Shown one piece after another: positions 9,750-17,128 of a stretch of 27,349 nt of DNA; position 1 is the stretch's first letter, and every line of letters starts with the position of its first letter. Origin of the DNA: Bacteroidota bacterium (lineage in GTDB: Bacteria; Bacteroidota; Bacteroidia; Bacteroidales; B39-G9); the NCBI GenBank assembly GCA_030592465.1, contig JAUVJB010000004.1, positions 1 to 27,349 of the forward strand, given 5' to 3'. The notes under the pieces were generated by a model. That model had not been told where the DNA came from, did no database searches, and saw only the letters and a list, made by a program, of their open reading frames with translations. The translations under genes were made by a program, and so were the position numbers.

Positions 9750-9757
9750 CAAATTTA
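9750..9757 (-). promoter_or_regulatory. Predicted -7 box TAAATTTG for the giant gene
   Basis: Read on the minus strand this is TAAATTTG, an exact match to the Bacteroidota -7 consensus TAnnTTTG. It lies about 51 nt before the preferred ATG at 9698, and an A9 run (9714-9722) sits in the implied leader. No clear TTG -33 element is found. That position falls at the edge of the 8-bp tandem repeat starting at 9781. Confidence 0.45.
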
Positions 9758-9780
9758 TTTTGATTAAAGGTATTAATATA

Positions 9781-9892
9781 TTGATAAATTGTTAAATTGT
9801 TAAATTGTTATATTGTTATATTGATAAATTGTTATATTGTTATATTGTTATATTGTTAAATTGTTAAATTGTTATATTGTTAAATTGTTCAT
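9781..9892. repeat. 8-bp tandem repeat, about 13-14 copies of TTGTTAWA
   Basis: Thirteen contiguous octamers run from 9781 to 9884: TTGTTAAA, TTGTTATA or TTGATAAA in irregular order, followed by a degenerate fourteenth, TTGTTCAT. A weaker unit (TTAATATA) precedes the array at 9773-9780. The array abuts the predicted promoter region of the giant surface-protein gene. Its period is 8, so slippage would not keep a reading frame, but the array is non-coding. Copy-number change could alter promoter architecture (inference). Confidence 0.9.
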
Positions 9893-10127
9893 TTGTATCC
9901 ACTCAAAATGCAGTGGTAGTTTATAATTTAAACTCTAAACCTCAAACTCTGTCAGGAGCTTCGCACTCTGACAGGTTTTCTCCCGAATAGTGCAAGCGTC
10001 TTCGCTTGTATCATTTTTAGAATTCACTCTGAAAACAATATAGTACGACAATACAGAACTTTCGGATTGCAAATCCGAAAGAGCAAGCAAAACAGCTCTT
10101 TGCAATGACAGACATTCCGGACACGCA
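9893..10127. other. Intergenic region with three stem-loops
   Basis: No gene is seen here. Three inverted repeats are visible: CTGTCAG/CTGACAG at 9949-9974 with a 12-nt loop; CAAGCG-TCTT-CGCTTG at 9993-10008; and CTTTCGGATT-GCA-AATCCGAAAG at 10059-10081, a perfect 10-bp stem. None is followed by a convincing T-run on the minus strand, so these look more like degenerate dispersed repeat elements than an intrinsic terminator, although one could still end the operon upstream. Confidence 0.6.
10059..10081. repeat. Perfect 10-bp stem-loop downstream of the propeller lipoprotein
   Basis: CTTTCGGATT, loop GCA, then AATCCGAAAG. It is 47-69 nt beyond the stop codon of the lipoprotein gene in its direction of transcription. 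It could stabilise or end that transcript, but lacks the T-run of a classical terminator. Confidence 0.55.
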
Positions 10128-11312
10128 TTAATTCAGTTTACCCAAATTATCAACTTTCACAAGACAAATCATACTATTTCCTTCAACTTCGGAAGAACCA
10201 ATAATTATGAATCCGTTATCTGATGTATTAAAAATATTATTTCCCTGTTCAATACCTGCTCCACCAATCGTTTGAGTTACAATTTCATTTCCATTATTAT
10301 CGGTTTTAATAAAAAACATATCTTTTGAACCGTCATTATAGCTTTGTGTAGTGCCAATAATTGCAATTTCGTTATCATTGGTAATTTGCAATGCATTGCC
10401 AATATCATCGGCAGAACCTCCAAATTCTTTTTTCCACTCTAAATTAGAAATGTTACTACTAATTTTTGCAAGAAATACATCTTTTTGTCCATTTTCGCTA
10501 TTTAGAATTGTTCCGGTTAACATATATCCCGAACCATCTGACAATGCCTTAATATTTTGTCCTTCAGCTCCCTGCAATTGTGAATATTGAGGAGCATTAC
10601 TAATAATACCATTTGCATTAGTTTCAATAACAAATACATTGTTGTTTTGAGATAAGGTAGGAAAACTTTTTGTGCTTCCAATAATAACAAAACCGTCATC
10701 ACTTTTTTGTAAAACATCATTAGCTACATCGTCATAAACACCGCCAAATTTTTTTGTCCATAAAGTATCTCCTGATTGGTTGGTTTTAAGCCAAAAAACA
10801 TCAGTATTATTACTACTTGTTGTGCTGCCTACTATAATATATCCGCCATCACTTGTTTGTTTAATACATTTCCCTACCTGATTGTTGCTAATACTAATTT
10901 GTTTTTCCCATTGTTTTTCGCCGTTATTACTTACTTTGGCAATAAACACATCTTCAAACATTGAAGTGTTGTCAGTTGTTTTAGTTCCTAATAAAGTATA
11001 TGAACCATCTGTATTAACCACAACGCTGTTTGCATAATCGTTTAAAGTGTCTCCATAGGAAATTGACCATTGTTCATTTCCATACTCATTTGTTTTAATA
11101 AGTAATATGTCTGTTCCTCTATCAGCAGTAGTTGTAGTAGCGAGCAAAATATAACCATCATCGGTTTGTTTCACATCAATGCCATAATCAAGATTAGAGC
11201 TGCCAAAAAATTTAATAAAATGCTGTTTTTGTTCAGTGCTTAGTTTTGTTTTATCACATGCACTTACAATAATTATAATTATAAGTATTATCAAATGTAA
11301 AATTCGTTTCAT
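10128..11312 (-). CDS. Lipoprotein with seven propeller-like repeats
   Basis: A 394-aa predicted lipoprotein: a very hydrophobic leader ends in the lipobox VSAC, with the lipidated Cys at residue 19. The rest consists of seven repeats of roughly 45-55 residues with the pattern W-x-K-x-x-GG-x-x-x-D-x-(G/A)-x-x-(hydrophobic)-x-x-x-x-D-G-(G/F)-(Y/F)-(I/V)-(I/L)-(I/V/L)-G-(S/T), then D-(hydrophobic)3-K-(T/V/I) and N-G. Clear examples start at WSISYG, WTKKFGG and WKKEFGG. Seven such units suggest a seven-bladed beta propeller, a common binding scaffold; no catalytic motif is visible. The start ATG overlaps the stop of the upstream barrel gene by one base (TAATG), which implies translational coupling and membership of the same operon. 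It probably sits in the outer membrane or on the surface, possibly with that barrel (inference). The specific function is unknown. Confidence 0.85.
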   Translation of the reverse strand: MKRILHLIILIIIIIVSACDKTKLSTEQKQHFIKFFGSSNLDYGIDVKQTDDGYILLATTTTADRGTDILLIKTNEYGNEQWSISYGDTLNDYANSVVVNTDGSYTLLGTKTTDNTSMFEDVFIAKVSNNGEKQWEKQISISNNQVGKCIKQTSDGGYIIVGSTTSSNNTDVFWLKTNQSGDTLWTKKFGGVYDDVANDVLQKSDDGFVIIGSTKSFPTLSQNNNVFVIETNANGIISNAPQYSQLQGAEGQNIKALSDGSGYMLTGTILNSENGQKDVFLAKISSNISNLEWKKEFGGSADDIGNALQITNDNEIAIIGTTQSYNDGSKDMFFIKTDNNGNEIVTQTIGGAGIEQGNNIFNTSDNGFIIIGSSEVEGNSMICLVKVDNLGKLN

Positions 11313-12352
11313 TATTTAATTTTTTTGTGATTAAATATCGAATAAAGATAACCAACAGATATGGTTAAGTTATTAATTTTAAAATTATTATCATAATAGA
11401 AATATCTGGAAATAAAATCAAAATCTGATAGACGATTATCAGGATTAACCTGATTTAATAAAACTATACTATATTTGATATTGAAAAATAAATTTCCGGT
11501 AGGTATTTTATATCTTGTACCTGCACCTATAATAACAGCAAAATTATTTTTTCGTCTAAAATTACTTAAAGAGAAGTCTGAACCTGACAAGTCAGTATGA
11601 GAGTTACCTGTATATTGTCTTAAGGGTTTATAAGAAGCATCAATAATATTGGAATAACTTAAACCTGACAAAACATAGGGTTTAATTTTTTCGGTAAAAT
11701 CGAATTTATAATAGCCTGTAACAGGTATTTCAATTCTGTTTTGAGTTTCGAGAAGTGAAGTTTTAGAGAAATCTGACAATGAACTAGTAAATTCAAATTT
11801 ACTTTGTGTATAAACAATTTGGGTTCCAATATCATATTTATCGGAAATATGATAAACTAATTTTGGTCCAAATTGAAAACCCATGCCCGAAGATTTATAT
11901 TTACCCTGATTCTTTATAACATTGTTTGGTCCAAATAACTCAGTAATATAAGGAAAAGAATAATTAATACCGGCAGTAAAGCCAATTGAAAAAATAGGTT
12001 TAGTATTATATGAATTAAAAAGAAAAATAAATTCAGCCGGATCAATAGCCGGATTAATTTTATACTCAGGGCTTGTTTTTAAAAATTTCAGCATTGTAGC
12101 TTCTGCATCGTCTTTCTTATCGTCGTATAAATAAGTTAGAATAAGAAGTTTATATGCTTGAATTTTATCTTCGGTATTAAACCCTTTTTCTAAACAAGAA
12201 TTTAGTAAATTTGGAATTTCTTCAATAACACCCTGACTATAAAGCTTTTGAGCTTTTTTTAAATTTATCGCACAATCAACTTGAGCATCTACTCTTGCAA
12301 TTATCAATAATAGAAATATTACGAAAATTATTTTATTTAAAATGAACTTCAT
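11312..12352 (-). CDS. Outer-membrane beta-barrel protein (PorT-like) with helical N-terminal domain
   Basis: A 346-aa predicted outer-membrane protein. A signal peptide (cleavage near VDA-QVD, about residue 24) is followed by a short helical region, residues 25-115 (KKAQKLYSQGVIEEIPNLLN, then a second helix pair), resembling a TPR-like periplasmic domain. From FSIGFTAGINYSFP (about residue 118) to the C-terminus alternating amphipathic strands typical of the Bacteroidota 'outer membrane beta-barrel' (PorT family) fold appear, ending LTISVGYLYSIF. It starts 12 nt after the stop of the nSTAND1-WD40 gene and overlaps the next gene by one base. Related TPR-plus-barrel proteins are frequent in Bacteroidota but their roles are mostly unknown. 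Its place between a cytoplasmic signalling NTPase and a lipoprotein suggests it is the envelope arm of this system (inference). Confidence 0.85.
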   Translation of the reverse strand: MKFILNKIIFVIFLLLIIARVDAQVDCAINLKKAQKLYSQGVIEEIPNLLNSCLEKGFNTEDKIQAYKLLILTYLYDDKKDDAEATMLKFLKTSPEYKINPAIDPAEFIFLFNSYNTKPIFSIGFTAGINYSFPYITELFGPNNVIKNQGKYKSSGMGFQFGPKLVYHISDKYDIGTQIVYTQSKFEFTSSLSDFSKTSLLETQNRIEIPVTGYYKFDFTEKIKPYVLSGLSYSNIIDASYKPLRQYTGNSHTDLSGSDFSLSNFRRKNNFAVIIGAGTRYKIPTGNLFFNIKYSIVLLNQVNPDNRLSDFDFISRYFYYDNNFKINNLTISVGYLYSIFNHKKIK

Positions 12353-12364
12353 ATATAATAATTT

Positions 12365-15300
12365 TTAAGGTAAATTTGATTTTATTTTTTCATACTCAAT
12401 ATCTTTAGCAACAAATTTTTCCCATTCGCCTTGTGTCATATTTCTTGATATTTCAGGCACAATATCATCAGTAATCAGCGTAGGCGATGTTGCCCATTTT
12501 TGAATTAAACCATCGGAATAACCTAAAAATAAATATTTTGAATCTTTAGAAAAAGTAATTTTCAATATCCAAGCATCGTTGTCTTTAAAAACAATAGGTT
12601 GGTTGTTAAGATTATTCATTTCCCAAAGTTGAGTTGTTCCGTCAGAACTTGCCGAAGCAATAAATTTATTATCAGAACTAAACTGAATATCATTGATACG
12701 AGCATTTTGACCTTGAAGAACAGTAATTTTTTTTGAAGCAACATCGAGTAAAAATACTTTTCCTTTAATACCCCCTAATGCTAATTTTGTTCCGTTTTCA
12801 TTATATGTTGCCACATTAATAAAATTGGGTTTAATATCATTTTTTAAGTGAATAGAATCAGAGGTATTAACGAGTGTTACTGTGTTATCTTTGTTTGTAA
12901 CAGCAACATATTTTTTATACGAATAGCTTAAATTTTTATCCCAAATTATTAATTCGCCTTTATCAGTAACACCGGCAATAAATTTTCCTGTTTTATTATT
13001 TGTCAATCCCTTTACCATAATATCTTTTACAATAATTTCATCTTTATGAGTTAAGAGATTAGAAATAATGACAGATTTATCAGTACTTGAAGAGATAATT
13101 GAATTATTATCATTAGCAAAAATTATTGATAAAACAGCACCTTGATGGCAGTTTAGAACTACAAAGTTTGTATCATTTTTATCTGTAATATTAAATAATT
13201 GAATTTTTGCATCATTAGTACCACAGGCAAGAGTTTTTCCATCATTGCTAATTGATAAAGAACGATTAATTGCATTGTTTTCATGAATTAAAATAAATTT
13301 TGAAGTATCGGTTTTTTCATAAGCAATAATTTTACCATCGCTTGCCGTACTATAAAGAACATTTTCGGAATTATTAAAAGCAAGTCCTTTAATAGGATTA
13401 TTATGTTCGTGAAAAATATTAGAATTATTTAAGTCAAATGCTTTAGAAGCCAAATAAAGTCCCTCATAAATATCCGGATTTTGTTCAATGCCATTATATT
13501 TATTGTTTAACAAGTAGGCTTTATAAGCTACTAATGCTTTAAGATTATTATCGTTGTTTATCTGAGCTGATTTAACAGACATTGACTGTGCAATAGATAA
13601 CATACGAAGAGAAAAAGCTCTTTTACTTGCATTTTCAGCAATTGTTTTTTGTTGAAGAGCTTCTTTTTCACTTTTAACAGCAAATTTTCTTTGCTTATCA
13701 GCCTCAATTGATTTTTTGTTTGCAATTTCCTTTTGATACAAAGCATATTTAGCACTTTTTACAGCTTGTTTTTTTTGAGTATCTGCAATTGTTTTTTGTT
13801 TAACCGCTTCTTTTTCTTTGTCTTGTGCAATAGCTCTTTGCTTCTCGGCATCTTTAAAATTGTCATTAGCGAGAACAGTTTGTTTTTCAGCAATAACACG
13901 ATTTTTATCAGATTCTTGCTTCATCACAACAGAATAAAGCATAAAACCCAAAGAGATAATTGATGCAATTCCAAGAACTAAAGCAAAAACACGAGTACGA
14001 CTAAGTTGTCTTTTTTGTAATTTAATTTTATTTTCTTCCTCAGCGTCATAATTTTTTTTACTTGTTTGAAGATATACCATGGTTCTTTCGAAAGCAGGGT
14101 TATATCTCTGAGCCCAGGCAAGTGTCGGGTTTTGTTTTTCTTTCCAGTTGAGGGCTAATTCTAAATCAGGAGGACGCCACAAGCCTGTTTTGCCTTCTTG
14201 ATACTTTGCTGCAGCTTCTGAAAGTCTGCGATACATTTGTATTGATTCACTTTCTTCTTTTACCCAAATAGTTAATTTGTCCCATATTCTCATTAAACTT
14301 TCGTGAGAAATATCAATAATAGAATCTTCGTTAATTGAGAATTCAATAGAAGGATATAAAAAAGACCTGCCATGACCACGAAAATTATCAATTACTTTAA
14401 TGGTCTCATCAACAGAGGCATTGGCAATAGCTGCAATTTCTTTAGCACTTGAAGGATGGCGTATTCCCCGGTTGTCAGAACCTTTATCGGTTAAAGTTTT
14501 AAATAAACTTTGACATATTTGTTTTTGTTTTGGCGTAAGTTCATCGAATGCTTCATTAGCGTGGAGTGATAAGGCTTTTTTTATTCTTCCGATAGAATTA
14601 TAGTCATTAATATTAATAGCAGTATTGCTGTGGTGATTTTTTTCCCAATAATTCCAAGTTCGCATAAGAGCATGTTGAAGAATAGGAAGTTGATCAGGAT
14701 TATCTCCAATATCATTTAATAATTGTTGCTCTAAAAAAGGTGTTATTTGAGCACCACCAACAGCAATTGGTCCTAAAATAGCTTGACGAAGATCGTTGCG
14801 TGTCATTTGAGGAACCAAATAATTGCTTTGATTAATCAGTTGCGTAAAATTTTGAAACTGAGAACACTCTCCAATAAAATCAGATCTCATGGTAATCACC
14901 ACATAAATTGGAACATCTGTTTGTTTAATGGCTTCAATCAAAAGATTTACAAAAGCAATTGATTCATTAACTGAATCTATATTATTTTCATTTTTCTTAA
15001 ATCTAAAAAGTTCTTCAAATTGGTCAATAATAAGAAGCACATTCTCATCTTTTTCGCTTTTAAATTGCTTAATTGCCTCGACAAGTCCTAATGAACTTGA
15101 ATTTAAAAAAGATGATATAATATTCCTCTTGTCAGATAATCCAATATCAGAACTAAGGTTAAAAGAATTAACAATAGAATCTGAAAGATTATTAACAGGC
15201 GAGTTGCCCGGTTTTGTTTTAATAATTTCCCACTTTGAACCTGCATCAGTGATAAAACCACCATAAAGAATTGGTATTACGCCGCAAAAAATAAGTGAAG

Positions 15301-15487
15301 ACTTTCCACTTCCTGAAGAACCAATGACAGCAACAAATCTATTTTCCGATAATTCTTGTAAAATATCGTCACTTTGCCCGTCTCGTCCAAAAAACAAATG
15401 GCTTTCATTAATGTTAAATGGTCTTAATCCGGGAAATGGATTAACATAATTATTGCTGTTATTTTTTGATGATAATGATTTATCCAT
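12365..15487 (-). CDS. nSTAND1-type NTPase with transmembrane helix, coiled coil and WD40 repeats
   Basis: A 1040-aa multidomain protein. The N-terminus has the nSTAND1 entry motif PFPGLRPF...LFFGRD (residues 17-36), Walker A GSSGSGKSS (Lys62) and Walker B NVLLIIDQFEEL (Asp155). A helical/winged region follows to about 490, then one transmembrane segment (VFALVLGIASIISLGFMLYS, about 500-521). A Lys/Gln/Ala-rich coiled coil of repeated EKQ/AxKQ-like units runs to about 630, and WD40 repeats cover about 665-1000 (for example IASASSDGTTQLWEM). The tail GEWEKFVAKDIEYEKI matches the C-terminal signature I associate with this Bacteroidota/cyanobacterial WD40 family. STAND NTPases are ligand-triggered oligomerising switches, and several act in antiphage defence. 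Its ATG overlaps the TIR gene stop by 8 nt. Membrane anchoring, with NTPase and WD40 parts separated by the helix, is unusual for a STAND sensor; topology is not settled by sequence. Confidence 0.92.
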   Translation of the reverse strand: MDKSLSSKNNSNNYVNPFPGLRPFNINESHLFFGRDGQSDDILQELSENRFVAVIGSSGSGKSSLIFCGVIPILYGGFITDAGSKWEIIKTKPGNSPVNNLSDSIVNSFNLSSDIGLSDKRNIISSFLNSSSLGLVEAIKQFKSEKDENVLLIIDQFEELFRFKKNENNIDSVNESIAFVNLLIEAIKQTDVPIYVVITMRSDFIGECSQFQNFTQLINQSNYLVPQMTRNDLRQAILGPIAVGGAQITPFLEQQLLNDIGDNPDQLPILQHALMRTWNYWEKNHHSNTAININDYNSIGRIKKALSLHANEAFDELTPKQKQICQSLFKTLTDKGSDNRGIRHPSSAKEIAAIANASVDETIKVIDNFRGHGRSFLYPSIEFSINEDSIIDISHESLMRIWDKLTIWVKEESESIQMYRRLSEAAAKYQEGKTGLWRPPDLELALNWKEKQNPTLAWAQRYNPAFERTMVYLQTSKKNYDAEEENKIKLQKRQLSRTRVFALVLGIASIISLGFMLYSVVMKQESDKNRVIAEKQTVLANDNFKDAEKQRAIAQDKEKEAVKQKTIADTQKKQAVKSAKYALYQKEIANKKSIEADKQRKFAVKSEKEALQQKTIAENASKRAFSLRMLSIAQSMSVKSAQINNDNNLKALVAYKAYLLNNKYNGIEQNPDIYEGLYLASKAFDLNNSNIFHEHNNPIKGLAFNNSENVLYSTASDGKIIAYEKTDTSKFILIHENNAINRSLSISNDGKTLACGTNDAKIQLFNITDKNDTNFVVLNCHQGAVLSIIFANDNNSIISSSTDKSVIISNLLTHKDEIIVKDIMVKGLTNNKTGKFIAGVTDKGELIIWDKNLSYSYKKYVAVTNKDNTVTLVNTSDSIHLKNDIKPNFINVATYNENGTKLALGGIKGKVFLLDVASKKITVLQGQNARINDIQFSSDNKFIASASSDGTTQLWEMNNLNNQPIVFKDNDAWILKITFSKDSKYLFLGYSDGLIQKWATSPTLITDDIVPEISRNMTQGEWEKFVAKDIEYEKIKSNLP

Positions 15488-16940
15488 TTTGTTTTTTGAG
15501 TTTAGTTAAGACAGGAGTAAAACTTTCCGGATTTAATTGTTTTTGTTTATCAATAACAATAAAATCTTCATCAAGTAAAATATCATCATTATACTCTAAA
15601 TCAGAGTAAAAAATCTTAGAAAGGAAAGCTTTCTTTTTGCCAAATCCGGGTGATTTTTTAATATCCTTTATCTTACTTTTAATCCATTGCAAATTATTAT
15701 TATAATAAATTAATACTACATCACAGGCAACTAAATTTTCTCTATGTTTATTAATTATGTCAATCTGTTTGCCGGTAAAAGAAGAAGATAATATTTCAAA
15801 TTTATTTTTCTTAAAATAATTAATTATATCCTCTACTTTATGATTATCTTTTTTATCATTAATAATATAAATTTTAGTTTTATTGTTTTTTGCATCTGAA
15901 GATAAATCAAAGTTATTTTGAATATTGATGCTTTTAATTTTTGATAAAACAATTTGTTTTAACACTTCAACAGGAGTTTGAACAATTTCGGCACCTTTAA
16001 CAGCATTAATATCTTGAATAAGTTGTTCTACATATAATTTTTGTTTTTTATTCTTAAATTCTATTTTTGGAGGCAGCCATATAATTCGAGAAAAATTAGA
16101 ATTTTCGACACAAATCTCATCAAAAAAATCTGCTGCGATTTTATTCTGAAAAGTCATGATTGATTCTTGTGAATTTTCGAGCAATTCGCCATAATCACCA
16201 CCAATAATATGAATTGACAATATTGAGTGTTTTAAATTTGTTAATATTTCCGGTTTTAACTTTTCAGAGTCTTTTGATAAGTAGTGTCGAGGTATAATAT
16301 TGAGTTTATGATGTAAAAATTCTCTTTTTAATCTATTATAATTATCAACTTGGTCAATGCTTGTTTGCGACAAATAAATTGTTTTATTTGCATCGAGTAA
16401 CTCTATGTCTTTATTTAGCGACATAATTATCGAGTTTTGAATATCGTAGGTTAAATCAATTAATTTCAACCACAATCTTTTTTTTAAAAAGTTACCTTGC
16501 AATGAATTAAAATCAATGGTTGCTCCTGTTTTTTCGTCAACCTCAAAAAAATTATAATTAAAAAAATTTTGCAACAACTTAGGTTGTTTTTCGATAGAAA
16601 CATTACTATCAATAATTTTAAAAACTCTATTTTCTTGTTTTATACTTTGTTGATTTATTACCTTAAAAATTAAATTTAATTCATTAATACAAATTTCCGA
16701 TTTAAGATAATTTTCAGATAAAATAATAACAAATAACAATGTATTAGAAAAGACCTCAAGCTTATCATCTTTAGATTTATTAAGCTCAGAGCTATTAAGT
16801 ATCTTAAGTTCTTTGTTTAAAGATTGTTTTAATATTAATGGTAAATAATGACAAATATTATTAACCAATAAATTTTTTTTATCAGAAAGAGTATCTTTAT
16901 CTGATAAACTAATAAATATATCATTGTCAAATTTCATCAT
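15480..16940 (-). CDS. Tandem TIR-like protein (one TIR with predicted catalytic Glu, two TIR/DUF4062-like domains)
   Basis: A 486-aa cytoplasmic protein with no signal peptide or membrane segment. Residues 5 to about 170 form a TIR domain: the opening DIFISLSDKD corresponds to the usual DVFISYSHKD, and FVIILSENYLKSEICINEL matches the SxxC..E segment, which places the probable NADase glutamate at Glu87. Residues about 188-345 resemble the second-type domain (IYLSQT, then HIIGGDYGELLENSQESI, where related proteins have IHLIGxxYG). Residues about 355-480 form a third TIR-like domain (KIYIINDKKDN; CDVVLIYYNNNLQWIKSKI) in which Lys replaces the Glu. NAD-cleaving or nucleotide-signal-producing activity is known for many bacterial TIRs and is inferred here only for the first domain. 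Two ATGs (16940, 16937) lie side by side. The gene is first in a four-gene operon with the nSTAND1 NTPase. Confidence 0.8.
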   Translation of the reverse strand: MMKFDNDIFISLSDKDTLSDKKNLLVNNICHYLPLILKQSLNKELKILNSSELNKSKDDKLEVFSNTLLFVIILSENYLKSEICINELNLIFKVINQQSIKQENRVFKIIDSNVSIEKQPKLLQNFFNYNFFEVDEKTGATIDFNSLQGNFLKKRLWLKLIDLTYDIQNSIIMSLNKDIELLDANKTIYLSQTSIDQVDNYNRLKREFLHHKLNIIPRHYLSKDSEKLKPEILTNLKHSILSIHIIGGDYGELLENSQESIMTFQNKIAADFFDEICVENSNFSRIIWLPPKIEFKNKKQKLYVEQLIQDINAVKGAEIVQTPVEVLKQIVLSKIKSINIQNNFDLSSDAKNNKTKIYIINDKKDNHKVEDIINYFKKNKFEILSSSFTGKQIDIINKHRENLVACDVVLIYYNNNLQWIKSKIKDIKKSPGFGKKKAFLSKIFYSDLEYNDDILLDEDFIVIDKQKQLNPESFTPVLTKLKKQNG

Positions 16941-17022
16941 TGTTTTAAAATATTTTATTTGAAAAAAATTATGTCTTTACAATAAAAACTATGCAACCGC
17001 TCCGAAAAGTCGATAAGCGGTT

Positions 17023-17040
17023 CGCCAGCTGGCGGACTGA
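17023..17040. repeat. Palindromic dispersed repeat CGCCAGCTGGCGGACTGA
   Basis: The first 12 bases are a perfect palindrome. It matches 1311-1328 at 16 of 18 positions, with similarity continuing beyond. This is the second copy in the window of a REP-like element. Confidence 0.6.
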
Positions 17041-17074
17041 CAGAAGATTAGAAGCTATAAATCTGTACATCTGC

Positions 17075-17096
17075 CTGTTACAAAACAGCTAATCGG
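17075..17096. repeat. Dispersed 22-bp repeat, copy A
   Basis: It begins CTGTTACAAAACAGCTAATC and matches the reverse complement of 25129-25150 at 21 of 22 positions. Weaker similarity extends on both sides to about 60 bp, almost reaching the phosphatase stop codon. Confidence 0.65.
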
Positions 17097-17128
17097 ATAG
17101 AGATTGTTTTGTAGTGGTCGCAAAATTT

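Larger units (their letters stand above)
16941..17128. other. Repeat-rich gap between phosphatase and TIR operon
   Basis: This is a 188-nt non-coding stretch. It contains the palindrome CGCCAGCTGGCG (17023-17034), whose flank also resembles 1311-1338, and the segment 17075-17096 shared with 25129-25150 in opposite orientation. No promoter box could be assigned to the TIR gene with confidence. Confidence 0.55.

Noticed and set aside
9699..9752. Longer N-terminus of the giant protein starting at a TTG (9752)
   Set aside because: The predicted -7 box at 9750-9757 overlaps that codon and the added 18 residues precede a normal signal peptide starting at the ATG 9698.
9781..9892. CRISPR array
   Set aside because: The units are 8 bp and contiguous, without spacers or cas genes nearby.
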